This document shows, one piece after another, positions 42,688-54,000 of a stretch of DNA of 64,000 nt; the first letter of the stretch is position 1, and every line of letters starts with the position of its first letter. The stretch spans positions 1 to 64,000 of the forward strand of contig JANNIH010000059.1 in NCBI GenBank assembly GCA_031404815.1. The letters run 5' to 3'. Position numbers and translations under genes: made by a program. The notes below the pieces were generated by a model that saw nothing but the letters and a program-made list of their open reading frames with translations, had not been told where the DNA came from and made no database searches. The stretch is from DASYKS01 sp031404815 (GTDB taxonomy: Bacteria; Acidobacteriota; Thermoanaerobaculia; Multivoradales; UBA5704).

Positions 42688-43346
42688 AGATGCCAGCCTC
42701 CGGATCAGACTCCGGATCGACTTCCGAGTCGATCTCGATTCCGACGAGCGTGACACCCTACAAGATGGGGCTCGCCGAGAAGCTCTATCTCCCCCTGTTC
42801 GTGGGTCTGTACGTGACCATGCGTCACTTCATCAAGAACCTGATCAACCCGAAGGGGATGCCCACGATCAACTACCCCGAGGAGCGGCGCGAGTACAGTC
42901 ACCGCTACCGCGGCCACCACATCCTGACCACCCGGCCCGACGGCTCGGTGCGCTGCGTCGCCTGCTTCCTCTGCGCCGCGAACTGCCCGGCCGAGTGCAT
43001 CACGATCGAGGCGGGGGAGCATCCGGACGTCAACATCGAGAAGTACCCGGTGGTCTACGAGATCGATATGCTGCGCTGCGTCTTCTGCGGCTTCTGTGTC
43101 GATGCCTGCCCGGAGGAGGCGATCATCATGTCGAACAACTACGACATGGCCTACTTCCACCGCGACCAGTCGATCGTCGGCAAGGCCGACCTGATGAAGC
43201 CCTACACCTTCGACGAGAAGCGCCTCGGCTACCGCCCCTATTACCCGGAAGAGGACGCCAAGCACAACAAGATGCGCCGCGACGCCTTCGACCTGGTGAC
43301 GCTGGCGAAGGCGAAGGCGGGGGAGTCGTCGGCGGCCGCCCACTGA
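42684..43346 (+). CDS. nuoI: NADH-quinone oxidoreductase subunit I
   Basis: A 220-residue ferredoxin-like subunit with two 4Fe-4S motifs, CVACFLCAANCPAEC and CVFCGFCVDACPEEA. These carry clusters N6a and N6b, which pass electrons to NuoB. The N-terminal helix (KLYLPLFVGLYVTMRHFIKN) contacts the membrane arm. The protein is coupled to nuoCD by a 4-bp overlap. NuoE, F, G and all membrane subunits are missing from this operon. Confidence 0.93.
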   Translation: MKMPASGSDSGSTSESISIPTSVTPYKMGLAEKLYLPLFVGLYVTMRHFIKNLINPKGMPTINYPEERREYSHRYRGHHILTTRPDGSVRCVACFLCAANCPAECITIEAGEHPDVNIEKYPVVYEIDMLRCVFCGFCVDACPEEAIIMSNNYDMAYFHRDQSIVGKADLMKPYTFDEKRLGYRPYYPEEDAKHNKMRRDAFDLVTLAKAKAGESSAAAH

Positions 43347-43423
43347 ACAGCGCTGGATAGGCGGAAATGGGGGGGGCGGAACCTCCTCCCTCGCTCAAAC
43401 ATTATTTCTTCGAGGTCCGGCTC

Positions 43424-44755
<1,332 letters not shown>

Positions 44756-44784
44756 GAGCGATTCACGAATCCCGGCGCCCGCCC

Positions 44785-44814
44785 TTCGACGGGCCGCACT
44801 CCTTCCTCTATACT
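44785..44814 (+). promoter_or_regulatory. Candidate tRNA-Lys promoter
   Basis: TTCGAC (44785-44790) and TATACT (44809-44814) are 18 bp apart and 25 bp before the mature tRNA 5' end. The -10 box is good and the -35 box weak. Assigned by eye. Confidence 0.45.
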
Positions 44815-44839
44815 CTCCGCTTCGCAGGTCCTGCCTTTC

Positions 44840-44915
<76 letters not shown>

Positions 44916-45399
44916 ATAGGATCAATAGCTTACAGTGGTTCTTGGGATCTGGAAGTGGCCCCCTTGGTCCAATCATGGGCCATTGGTGCGAAGTTGCGCT
45001 CGGGTTCCTACATCGCGGGCTCCGTCCGTGGTTTCGGGCCGCTTTGGGTCGACTTCGTGTGATCTCCCGCGCGAGACAGAGCTTCGAATCGGCAAGGGCT
45101 CGCTGGACAGCGACGACAAGTTCGCCCAAGTTCGCCGCCAGTGTCCGTTGGGTCCGCCTCGACCTTCGCGGATGTGCCCTCTCTTCTCCTGATGCCGGTC
45201 TCGAGTCCCGCTGTCAATTGTCACGATTGGCACCCTTCTTGGCACTCTTTTCCTAGAAGTGAAAGTAGACGCTGCGGAGGTTCCTGAAGGGAGTGGCTCG
45301 GCGAGTAGAGAGACAGCGCGTTGGCCTATGGATCAACTGTCAATTTATATTTAGCAATAGATTGTTTGTCCTTCTCGGCATGCACGCGGGGGTGAGCGG
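44916..45399. other. Intergenic region between tRNA-Lys and PKS cluster
   Basis: About 480 bp with no convincing gene. Open frames on either strand show no recognisable protein, and the minus frame over the tRNA is an artefact. Two promoter-like signals were seen. A sigma-54-like -24/-12 pair TTGGCAC..TTGG lies at 45227-45244, with GG-N10-GG instead of GG-N10-GC. A possible -35/-10 pair TTGGCC (45321-45326) and TTATAT (45345-45350) has 18-bp spacing. The last 60 bp are AT-rich for this genome. No integrase was identified. Confidence 0.45.
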
Positions 45400-48300
45400 A
45401 TGGTGGTGGACGATGAGGATTTTGCGCGAGAAAACGCCGAGCTGGAGGGCATAGCGGTCATCGGCATGGCGGGCCGTTTTCCAGGGGCGGACGACCTGGA
45501 CGAGCTGTGGCGGAACTTGTGCGGCGGCGTCGAGTCCATCACCTTCTGGTCCAAGGACGAGCTGGCGGCGGCCGGGGTCGCTCCCGCCCTGCTGGACGAT
45601 CCGAGGTACGTGCGGGCGGCCGGCGTGCTCAAGGACATCGAGCGGTTCGACGCCCCTCTCTTCGGCTTCAGCCCGCGCGAGGCCGACCTGTTGGATCCCC
45701 AGCACCGGATCTTCCTGGAGACCTGCTGGCAGGCGCTGGAGGTGGCCGGCTACGAGTCGTCCGCCTACGGCGGGACCATCGGCGTCTTCGGCGGGATGGG
45801 GATGAGCAAGTACCTGCTCCACAACCTGCTGCCGAGAAAAGACGTGTTGGAGGCGGCCGGCCCGCTGCAGATCCGGATCCTCAACGACAAAGACTTCCTG
45901 GCCTCGCTGGCGGCGTTCAAGCTCGATCTTCGGGGGCCGAGCGTCTCGGTCCAGAGCGCCTGCTCGACCTCCCTGGTCGCCACCTGCCTCGCGTGCCAGA
46001 GCCTCGCGACCTACCAATGCGACGTCGCTCTGGCCGGCGGGGTGGCGGTCTCGGTTCCCCACGTCGAGGGCTACGTCGCCCTCGACAGCGTGACCTCTCC
46101 CTCGGGACATTGCCGGGCGTTCGACGCGGGGGCCGACGGCACGGTGGGCGGCAGCGGCTGCGGCGTGGTGGTCTTGAAGCGCCTCGCCGACGCGCTGGCG
46201 GACGGCGACACGATCCACGCGGTGATCAAAGGCTCGGCCACCAACAACGACGGCGCGTTGAAGCTCGGCTACACCGCCCCCGGTGTCGAGGGCCAGCTGG
46301 AAGTGGTGGCCATGGCCCAGGCGGTGGCCGGGATTCGCGGCGACGCCATCACCTATCTCGAAGCGCACGGCACGGGGACGCCGCTCGGCGACCCGGTCGA
46401 GGTGGAGGCCCTGACCGAGGTCTTCCGCGCCGGGACCGATCGCGTGGGGTTCTGCGCCCTGGGCTCGATCAAGACCAACATCGGCCACCTGGATGCCGCC
46501 GCGGGAGTGGCCAGCCTGATTAAGACGGTGCTCGCGATCGAGCACGGTTTGATCCCGCCGAGCCTGAACTTCCAAGCGCCCAACCCGCGGATCGACTTCG
46601 CGTCGGGTCCGTTTTTCGTCAACGACCGGCTTCTTCCTTGGGCGCCGGAGGGGATGCCGCGGCGCGCCGGGGTCAGCTCCTTTGCGATCGGCGGCGTCAA
46701 CGCGCACGTGGTGCTCGAAGAGGCCCCCGCCGCGTTGGCGACGGCCGCCGCTCCGCCTTGGCAGTTGATCCCCATCTCGGCCCGCAGCGAAACGGCGCTG
46801 GAGGCGATCGGCACGCGGCTGGCGGAGCATCTGGAGCGGCGGCCGGAGCTCGACCTCGCCGACGTCGCCTGGACCCTGCAGGTGGGGCGCAAGGTCCTGC
46901 GCCACCGCCGTTTCGCGGTCTGCCGCGATCTCGACGATCTGGTCCGCTGCCTTGCCGGCCACGAGCCGCGCCGGCTGTTGACTGCGAAGGCCGACGAGCG
47001 CGACCTTCGCCTCGCCTTCCTCTTTCCCGGCCTGGGCAATCACCACCCCGGAATGGGGCGCGACCTCTACGACCGGGAGCCGTTGTTCCGCACGATCGTT
47101 GACGAGTGCTGCGCGGAGGTGCGCCCCCTGCTGGGCGTCGATCTGCACGCTCTCCTCTATCGGGAAGGGCCGGCCAGGCCGAGGTCCGAGGGGGTTGATC
47201 TGCGCGCCCTGCTCGGCCGGTCGGCGGACCCGGGCGCGGCGGAGAACGGCCTGGCGCGCACCCTGTTCTCTCAGCCCGCGACCTTCATCGTCGAGTACGC
47301 CCTGGCCCGCCTGCTGGAGAGCTGGGGGCTCGCGCCGCAGGCGCTGGTCGGTTTCAGCCTGGGCGAATACGTCGCGGCCTGCCTCGCCGGGGTGTTCTCG
47401 CTCGGCGACGCGCTGCGGGTGGTGGTGCGGCGGGCGCAGCTGGTCGAGGAGCTGGCGGAAGGCGGGATGCTCGCCGCGCCGATCTCGGAACAGGAGGCGG
47501 GCGCGCTCGTCGCCGAAATCCCGGGTCTCGCGGTGGCGGCGATCGTCGGTCCCGAACTGTGCGTCCTTGCCGGCACCCATCCGGCGGTGGCGCTGGCCGA
47601 GGAGCGGATCGCCGCGACGGGTAAGGTCTGCCGCCGCCTGCAGACCGTGCACGCCTTCCACTCGCCGATGATGGACGCCGCGTCCGAACGGATGGCCGAG
47701 GTGTTCCGGGGTGTCGAGCTGCAGGCGCCGACGATCCCCTTCCTTTCGAACGTCACGGGGACCTGGATCACCCCAACGGAAGCCACCGACCTGAAGTATT
47801 GGGGGGAGCACCTGCGGCGTACCGTCCGCTTCGGCGACGCGTTGCGGGAGCTGTGGTCGGAGCCCGGGCGCGCCCTGCTCGAGGTCGGCCCCGGCGCTTC
47901 GCTCAGCGCCTGGGCTTTGCAGCATCCGGCCGCGCCGGCCGACGCGGTCGTGCTGCCCACTCTGCGTCACTCGCTCGACGGCCAGGACGACCGGGCGTTC
48001 CTGTTGAACGCCGTCGGGCGCCTTTGGCTCGCGGGCCGGCGGATCGATTGGCCGGCGCAGCAGGGCGGCCGGCGGCGGCGGGTGCCGTTGCCGACCTATC
48101 CGTTCGAGCGCCAGCGCCACTGGATCGAAGCTGGGGCGGTGGATTCGGCGGTCGTCGCAGCGCCGGCGGCGGGAATCGAGGCCGAGCCGGCGAAGCGGGC
48201 CGATCCGGCGGACTGGTTCTTCGTGCCGGCCTGGAAACAGGCGCCGTCGCTGCCTTTCGAGCCCGCCGCGCTCGCCGGCCGCAGCTGGTTGATCTTCGCC

Positions 48301-51000
48301 GATTCCGGGGGCGTCGCCGAGCGCCTGGTCGAGCGCCTTAAGCGCGAAGGGGCGCAAGCGGTGGTCGCCGCGCCTGAAGACCTGCGCGACGAGGCGGGGC
48401 ACGACCGGTTGTTCGCGGGGTTGGCGGCGCGAGGTGCTCGGCTCGACGTCCTGGTCGACCTGCGGCCGATCGACGGCGCTCCCGACCGTCCGTTCTTCGA
48501 TCTCCTGGAGCTGGCGCAGAGCCTGGCCCGGCTCGGGCTCAAAACGCCCCTCGACTTGCGGGTCGTCACCACCGGGGTGCAGCGCATCACCGGGGCCGAA
48601 TCGTTGGAGCCGCGGCGCGCCACCGTCTTGGGTCCCTGCCTGGTGATTCCCCTGGAGCATCCGCAGATCTCCTGCCGGGCGATCGACCTGGACCTCGCGG
48701 GAGCCGAGCCGGAGCAGGTCGCCGAGCGGCTGCTCGCCGAGTGCCTCGACGCCGGGGCGGATCGGGTGGCGGCCTACCGCGGCGGCCGGCGCTGGCTGCG
48801 GGCCTACGATCCGCTGCCGCTTGCCGCCGCGGCGCCGAGCCGCCTGGCCGAGGGAGGAACCTACCTGATCACCGGCGGATTGGGCGGCGTCGGTCTGGCG
48901 GTTGCCGAGCGCCTCGCCGCCGACTTCCGGGCGAACCTGGTCCTGGTGACCCGTTCGCCGATGCCGCCGCGCGAAGAGTGGGAGGGCGGCCGCGCCGCGG
49001 CGGCTGGCGACAAGCGCGCCAAGATCGATCGGCTTTTACACCTGGAGGCGCTGGGTTCGGAGGTCCTGGTGCTCGCCGCGGACGTGACCGACGAGGCCCG
49101 GATGCGCGAGGTCGCGGCGGCCGCGCGGCAGCGGTTCGGCCGCATCGACGGCGTGGTGCATGCCGCGGGAGTGCCGCCCGGCGGGCTGATCCAGACCAAG
49201 AGCGCGTCCCAGGCGGCGGCGGTGCTCGCGCCCAAAGTCGAAGGGACCGCGGTGCTCGACCGGGTGCTCGGCGACGAGCCGGATTTTCTGCTGCTCTGCT
49301 CTTCGCTCACCGCCACCGGCGGCGCGTTCGGTCTGGTCGACCATTGCGCGGCGAACTGCTTTCTGGATGCCTTCGCGCAGCAGCGGGCCGGCCGGCGCAC
49401 GCGGGTCCTGTCGGTCGATTGGGACACCTGGCTCGAAGTGGGGCAGGCCGCGGAGGCCGCGCGTAAAAGGGGCTTCGGCGGCCCGAGCAGCGGAGACCAC
49501 GCGGACGAGCCGGAGCCGGGTTCCCCGTTCGGCCATCCGCTCCTCGGCTTCCGGCGCGAAGAGGGCGCGCGGCGGGAGGTCTACTCCTCCGATCTCGCCG
49601 CCGCGACGCACTGGATCGTCGACGAGCATCGCCTGGGTGATGAGGGGTTGGTGCCCGGTACGGCGTATCTGGAGATGATCCGCGCGGCGTTCGCGGAGCG
49701 GGGCGACGGCGAGACGGTGATCCGCCGGCTGGTGTTCTCCCGGCCGTTGCTGGTGCCGGCGGGTGGATCGCAGCGGATGCGGGCGGTCGTCGACGAATCG
49801 GCCGGCGGCTGGGAGATCGCTTTCGAGAGCCGGCGTCCCGGCGCGGCGGACGGCTGGCAGCGGCATGCGCAGGCGAGGGTCGAGCGCGACGAGGCGACGC
49901 CCGCGCCGACGCGCAACCTGGAGGCTCTGATGAGCCGCTGCCCCCAGGTCCTCACCCCGCCGGCGGAAACCGGCACCGAGGACCGCGGCCTCCACTTCGG
50001 GCCGCGCTGGCGCGGGCTGCTCAAGGAGCTGCGCCTGGGCGATCGGGAGGGGGTCGGGATCCTCGAGCTGGACCCCGCTTACGAATCCGATCTGGCCTCC
50101 TTGGCGCTCCACCCGGCGCTGTTGGACGCGGCGACCGGATTCGTCCAGGCCCTGGGCGACGGCTCGCTCTATTTCCCGCTCGGATATGAGGAGGTCCGCC
50201 TCCGCGGCGCGCTGCCCGGGCGGATCTTCAGCCATTTCACGGTGCGGCCGGGGGAGAGTTTCACCGGCGAGACGATCGCCTGCGACCTGTCGCTGCTCGA
50301 CGAATCGGGCGTCGAGCGGGTCGCCATCCGCGGCTATACGTTGCGGCGGTTCGACCCTCGGGCGCTGGCGGAGCGGGTCGCCGCGGCGGAATCGCCGGGG
50401 GGAGGAGGTGGCCGCGGGCTTGCCGGGGTCTACGACGTGGGCCTCCTGCCCGCCGAAGGGGCCGAGGCGTTCTCGCGGCTCCTCGCGCGCTCTTCGAGCG
50501 AACCGCAGGTGCTGGTCTCCGTCCGCGACTTCGCGGTACTGCTGAAGAACGCTTCGGCCCTGACGCGCGAGAGCATCGTTTCGGCCCACCAGGCGCTCCA
50601 TGCGGGCACCAAGATTCAAGCGAGGCCGGATCTCCACGTGCCCTACGCCGAGCCGCGAAGCGAGGTCGAGATCGGTCTGGCGGCGCTGGTCGGCGAGGTC
50701 CTGCGCGTCGAGCCGGTCGGGCTCTTCGACAGCTTTTTCGACCTGGGCGGCGATTCGCTCCTGGCCGCCCGCCTGATCGGGCTCGTGGACGAGCGCTTCG
50801 GCGCCCAGCTTTCGCTCCGCGCGATCTTCGAGTCGCCGTCGGTCGCCGAGCTGGGGCTCCGGATCGTCCAATCGCAGGCTTCGCGCGTAGATCCCGAAGA
50901 GCTCGCGAGCGCCATCGCCGAAATCCAGGATCTTTCTCCCGCAGAGCTCCGGGAGCTGCTCGAAGCGGAGCGGCAGTTACAGCTGGAGGCCGAGGCGTGA
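45400..51000 (+). CDS. Type I polyketide synthase, KS-AT-KR-DH-ACP
   Basis: An 1866-residue single-module PKS. KS (about 15-440): active Cys near 188 in QSACSTSLVA, plus EAHGTGTPLGDP and KTNIGHLDAAAG. AT (about 540-845): GFSLGEYVAAC and HAFHSPMMD; the HAFH motif predicts malonyl-CoA. KR: TGGLGGVGLAVAERLA near 1157, SSLTATGG and an altered VDHCAANCFLDAFA near 1313 where the catalytic Tyr is His. DH: DEHRLGDEGLVPGTAYLEM near 1408 and HPALLDAAT near 1573, both intact. ACP: DLGGDSLLAARLI near 1783. The order KR before DH is unusual. It should extend an acyl chain by two carbons; full reduction to an enoyl is doubtful. Coupled to the NRPS by GTGA. Confidence 0.93.
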   Translation: MVVDDEDFARENAELEGIAVIGMAGRFPGADDLDELWRNLCGGVESITFWSKDELAAAGVAPALLDDPRYVRAAGVLKDIERFDAPLFGFSPREADLLDPQHRIFLETCWQALEVAGYESSAYGGTIGVFGGMGMSKYLLHNLLPRKDVLEAAGPLQIRILNDKDFLASLAAFKLDLRGPSVSVQSACSTSLVATCLACQSLATYQCDVALAGGVAVSVPHVEGYVALDSVTSPSGHCRAFDAGADGTVGGSGCGVVVLKRLADALADGDTIHAVIKGSATNNDGALKLGYTAPGVEGQLEVVAMAQAVAGIRGDAITYLEAHGTGTPLGDPVEVEALTEVFRAGTDRVGFCALGSIKTNIGHLDAAAGVASLIKTVLAIEHGLIPPSLNFQAPNPRIDFASGPFFVNDRLLPWAPEGMPRRAGVSSFAIGGVNAHVVLEEAPAALATAAAPPWQLIPISARSETALEAIGTRLAEHLERRPELDLADVAWTLQVGRKVLRHRRFAVCRDLDDLVRCLAGHEPRRLLTAKADERDLRLAFLFPGLGNHHPGMGRDLYDREPLFRTIVDECCAEVRPLLGVDLHALLYREGPARPRSEGVDLRALLGRSADPGAAENGLARTLFSQPATFIVEYALARLLESWGLAPQALVGFSLGEYVAACLAGVFSLGDALRVVVRRAQLVEELAEGGMLAAPISEQEAGALVAEIPGLAVAAIVGPELCVLAGTHPAVALAEERIAATGKVCRRLQTVHAFHSPMMDAASERMAEVFRGVELQAPTIPFLSNVTGTWITPTEATDLKYWGEHLRRTVRFGDALRELWSEPGRALLEVGPGASLSAWALQHPAAPADAVVLPTLRHSLDGQDDRAFLLNAVGRLWLAGRRIDWPAQQGGRRRRVPLPTYPFERQRHWIEAGAVDSAVVAAPAAGIEAEPAKRADPADWFFVPAWKQAPSLPFEPAALAGRSWLIFADSGGVAERLVERLKREGAQAVVAAPEDLRDEAGHDRLFAGLAARGARLDVLVDLRPIDGAPDRPFFDLLELAQSLARLGLKTPLDLRVVTTGVQRITGAESLEPRRATVLGPCLVIPLEHPQISCRAIDLDLAGAEPEQVAERLLAECLDAGADRVAAYRGGRRWLRAYDPLPLAAAAPSRLAEGGTYLITGGLGGVGLAVAERLAADFRANLVLVTRSPMPPREEWEGGRAAAAGDKRAKIDRLLHLEALGSEVLVLAADVTDEARMREVAAAARQRFGRIDGVVHAAGVPPGGLIQTKSASQAAAVLAPKVEGTAVLDRVLGDEPDFLLLCSSLTATGGAFGLVDHCAANCFLDAFAQQRAGRRTRVLSVDWDTWLEVGQAAEAARKRGFGGPSSGDHADEPEPGSPFGHPLLGFRREEGARREVYSSDLAAATHWIVDEHRLGDEGLVPGTAYLEMIRAAFAERGDGETVIRRLVFSRPLLVPAGGSQRMRAVVDESAGGWEIAFESRRPGAADGWQRHAQARVERDEATPAPTRNLEALMSRCPQVLTPPAETGTEDRGLHFGPRWRGLLKELRLGDREGVGILELDPAYESDLASLALHPALLDAATGFVQALGDGSLYFPLGYEEVRLRGALPGRIFSHFTVRPGESFTGETIACDLSLLDESGVERVAIRGYTLRRFDPRALAERVAAAESPGGGGGRGLAGVYDVGLLPAEGAEAFSRLLARSSSEPQVLVSVRDFAVLLKNASALTRESIVSAHQALHAGTKIQARPDLHVPYAEPRSEVEIGLAALVGEVLRVEPVGLFDSFFDLGGDSLLAARLIGLVDERFGAQLSLRAIFESPSVAELGLRIVQSQASRVDPEELASAIAEIQDLSPAELRELLEAERQLQLEAEA

Positions 51001-54000
51001 GCGAGGTTCTGAGCACGATCGAGCAGCTTTCCCCCGACCAGCTCGCGCTGCTCCAGGCCCGCCTGCGGAGGCTCAAGCGCAAGGAGGGGGATCAAGCTCC
51101 GGGCCGCATCCTGCGCCGGGAACCCGAGGCCGGCCCGGCGCCGCTGTCGTTTCAACAGGAGCAGCTCTGGTTCCTCGACCAGCTCGATCCCGGCAGCCCC
51201 GCCTACAACCAGCCGGTGGGGATCCGCTTCGACGGCGAGCTCGACACCGAGGCGCTCGCCCGGGCGCTCGCCGCGATCGTCGTGCGCCACGATTCGCTCC
51301 GGACCACGTTCTCGGTCGACGAGAGCCGGCCGCGGCAGACGGTTTCGCCCGCCGGGGATTTTTCGCTCGAACGGATCGACCTCGCGCATCTGCCGGAGCC
51401 GGAGCGGGAGGCCGCGCTGCGGCGGATGCTCCGCGAGCAGGCCCGCAAGCCGTTGGACCTCGCCCGCGGCCCGATGATCCGCACCGTCCTGTTCCGCCTC
51501 GCTCCGAACCGCCACGTCCTGGAGATGATCCTGCACCACATCGTCTCGGACGGCTGGTCGATCGGGCTGCTGATCCACGAGCTGGCGACGCTTTACCGGG
51601 CGTTCGTCGAGCGCCGGCCTTCGCTCTTGGCCGAGCTGGCGATCCGGTACTCCGACTACGCGGTTTGGCAGCGGGAAACGTTGACCGATGCCGTGGTCGA
51701 GCAGGGCATCGCCTGGTGGCGCCGGCAGCTCGACGGCGCGCCGGAGATCCTGGAGCTTCCCACCGATCGCCCGCGGCCCGCGGCGCAGACCGACCGCGGC
51801 AGCCTGCGGCTTTTGACCTATCCGAGGACGCTGTCGGAATCGGTGCGCGCCGCGGCCGAGCGTTTCGGCACCACGCTGTTCGTCGTCCAGCTCGCAGCGT
51901 TTCAGGCGCTGGTCCTGCGCTACACCGGCCGCGTGGACGTGGTGCTCGGCACCGACGTGGCGAACCGGACCCGCCCCGAGATCGAGCCGTTGATCGGTTT
52001 CTTCGGCAGCCAGGTCGTGCTGCGTACCGGCTTGCACGGCAATCCGACCTTCGGCGAGCTGATCGGCAGGTCGCGCCGCACGGTTCTCGACGCCTTCGCC
52101 CACCAGGACGTGCCGTTCCTCTCCCTGGTCGAAGCGCTGCGGCCCGAGCGCGACCTCGGGCGGACGCCGTTGTTCCAGGTCATGCTGTCGTTTCAAAAGG
52201 CGCCGGAGCCGGTCGAGCTGCCGAACCTCGCGCTCAGCCAGGTGCCGGTCGAAACCGGCACCTCGAAGTTCGAGCTGGTGCTGGTGCCGGTCGAGATGGG
52301 CCGCGACCTCGCCGGCTGGGCCGAGTTCAACACCGACCTGTTCGACCCGGCGACGATCGATCGCCTGCTCGGCCACTACGAGCGACTGCTCGCCGGAGGC
52401 GCCGCCAATCCGGGCCTGCGCCTGGCCGATCTGCCGCTGCTCGGGCCCGCCGAGACCCATCAGCTCCTCAGTGAGTGGAACGACAGCGGCCTCGCCGTCC
52501 CCGGGCATGACTTCACCCGGTTGTTCCGGGCGCAGGTGGAATGGGAGCCGAACGCGATCGCGGCGAGCTGCGAAGGCGACTCCCTTTCCTACGCCGACCT
52601 CGAACGAAGCTCGGCGCGGCTCGCGGCCCGCCTGGTCGCCGCCGGCCTGCGGCGCGGCGATCTGGTGGCGTTGCTAGCCGAGCGCGGGCTCGCGCTCCTG
52701 ACCTCGATCCTCGCGGTCTTCCGGGCCGGTGCGGCCTACGTGCCGCTCGATCCGGCGTACCCCGCCGGGCGCATCGCCCAAGTACTCGATCGGTGCGGCG
52801 CCACCCTCGCCCTGGTCGGCGCGGGTCTCGAAGTACGGTTCGACGGCGCCCTCGCCACGCTCGATGCGTCCCGGCGGCCGGCGCGGTTGAGCCTCGAAGC
52901 CGAGCTGGCGGCGGCCGAGGCCGCCGAGGCGCTCCCCGCGATCGCGATCGATCCCGAGGGCCTGGCGTACGCGATCTTCACCTCCGGCTCGACCGGCACT
53001 CCCAAGGGGGCGATGGTCCACCACGGCGGGATGTGCAACCACCTGTGGGCCAAGGTCCACGACCTCGGCCTCGGCGCGGACGACGTGGTCGCCCAGACGG
53101 CTTCGCAGTGCTTCGACATCTCGGTCTGGCAGTTTCTCGCGGCGCTCCTGGTCGGCGGCCGGGTGTTGATCCTCCCGGACGGGGTCACCCACGATCCGGC
53201 GCGCTTCCTCGACCGCGCCGAATCCGAGCGGATCACGGTGATCGAGACGGTGCCCTCGCTGTTGCGGATGCTGCTGGAAGAGGCCGAACGGCGGGGGACC
53301 GCGGGGCGCCCGGCGCTCGCCCGCCTGCGCTGGCTGATCCCCACCGGGGAGGCGCTGCCCGCCGACCTGTGCCGCCGCTGGCTCGGCCTCTATCCCGCGA
53401 TCCCGATGCTCAACGCCTACGGCCCCACCGAGTGCTCGGACGACGTCACCCACCAGCCGATCCGCCACGCTCCGGGCGCCGAATCGGCGAGCGTGCCGAT
53501 CGGCCGGCCGGTGGCGAACCTGCGGCTGTACGCGCTCGATCGGGAATACGAGCCGGTTCCCGCGGGAGTCCCGGGCGAACTGTTCGTGGGCGGCGTCGGG
53601 GTCGGCCGCGGCTACTGCTTCGATGCCGAGCGGACGGCCGAGGCGTTCGTTCCCGACCCGTTCGCGGAGCGGGCCGGAGCGCGGCTTTACCGCACCGGAG
53701 ACCTGGGGTGCCGGCGGCCGGACGGCGCGATCGACTTCTTGGGCCGGGTCGACCAACAGGTCAAGGTGCGCGGCTTCCGCGTCGAGCCGGGCGAGATCGA
53801 AGCCGTATTGCGCGCCCATCCGGCGGTGGCCGAGGCGGCGGTGGTGGCCTGGGAGGAGCCGCCGGGCTCGACCCGGCTGGTGGCGTACGTGGTCGAAGAC
53901 GCGGCGGGCGCGGCGGCGGGAGGGGAGCTCGAAGAGGGCAAGCTCGATCAGTGGCGGGTCGTCTTCGATGAGGTCTACAGCCAGGAGGCCGCGGTCTCCG

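Noticed and set aside
45227..45244. A sigma-54 promoter for the PKS cluster
   Set aside because: The -24 box and spacing fit, but the -12 element has GG instead of the nearly invariant GC, and it lies 155 bp from the start. Mentioned only in the intergenic entry.
45340..48660. A 1106-codon open frame on the minus strand opposite the PKS gene
   Set aside because: It is the high-GC shadow of the KS/AT coding strand: Arg/Gly/Pro/His-rich, no domain, no ribosome-binding site. The same holds for the other long antisense frames over the NRPS genes.
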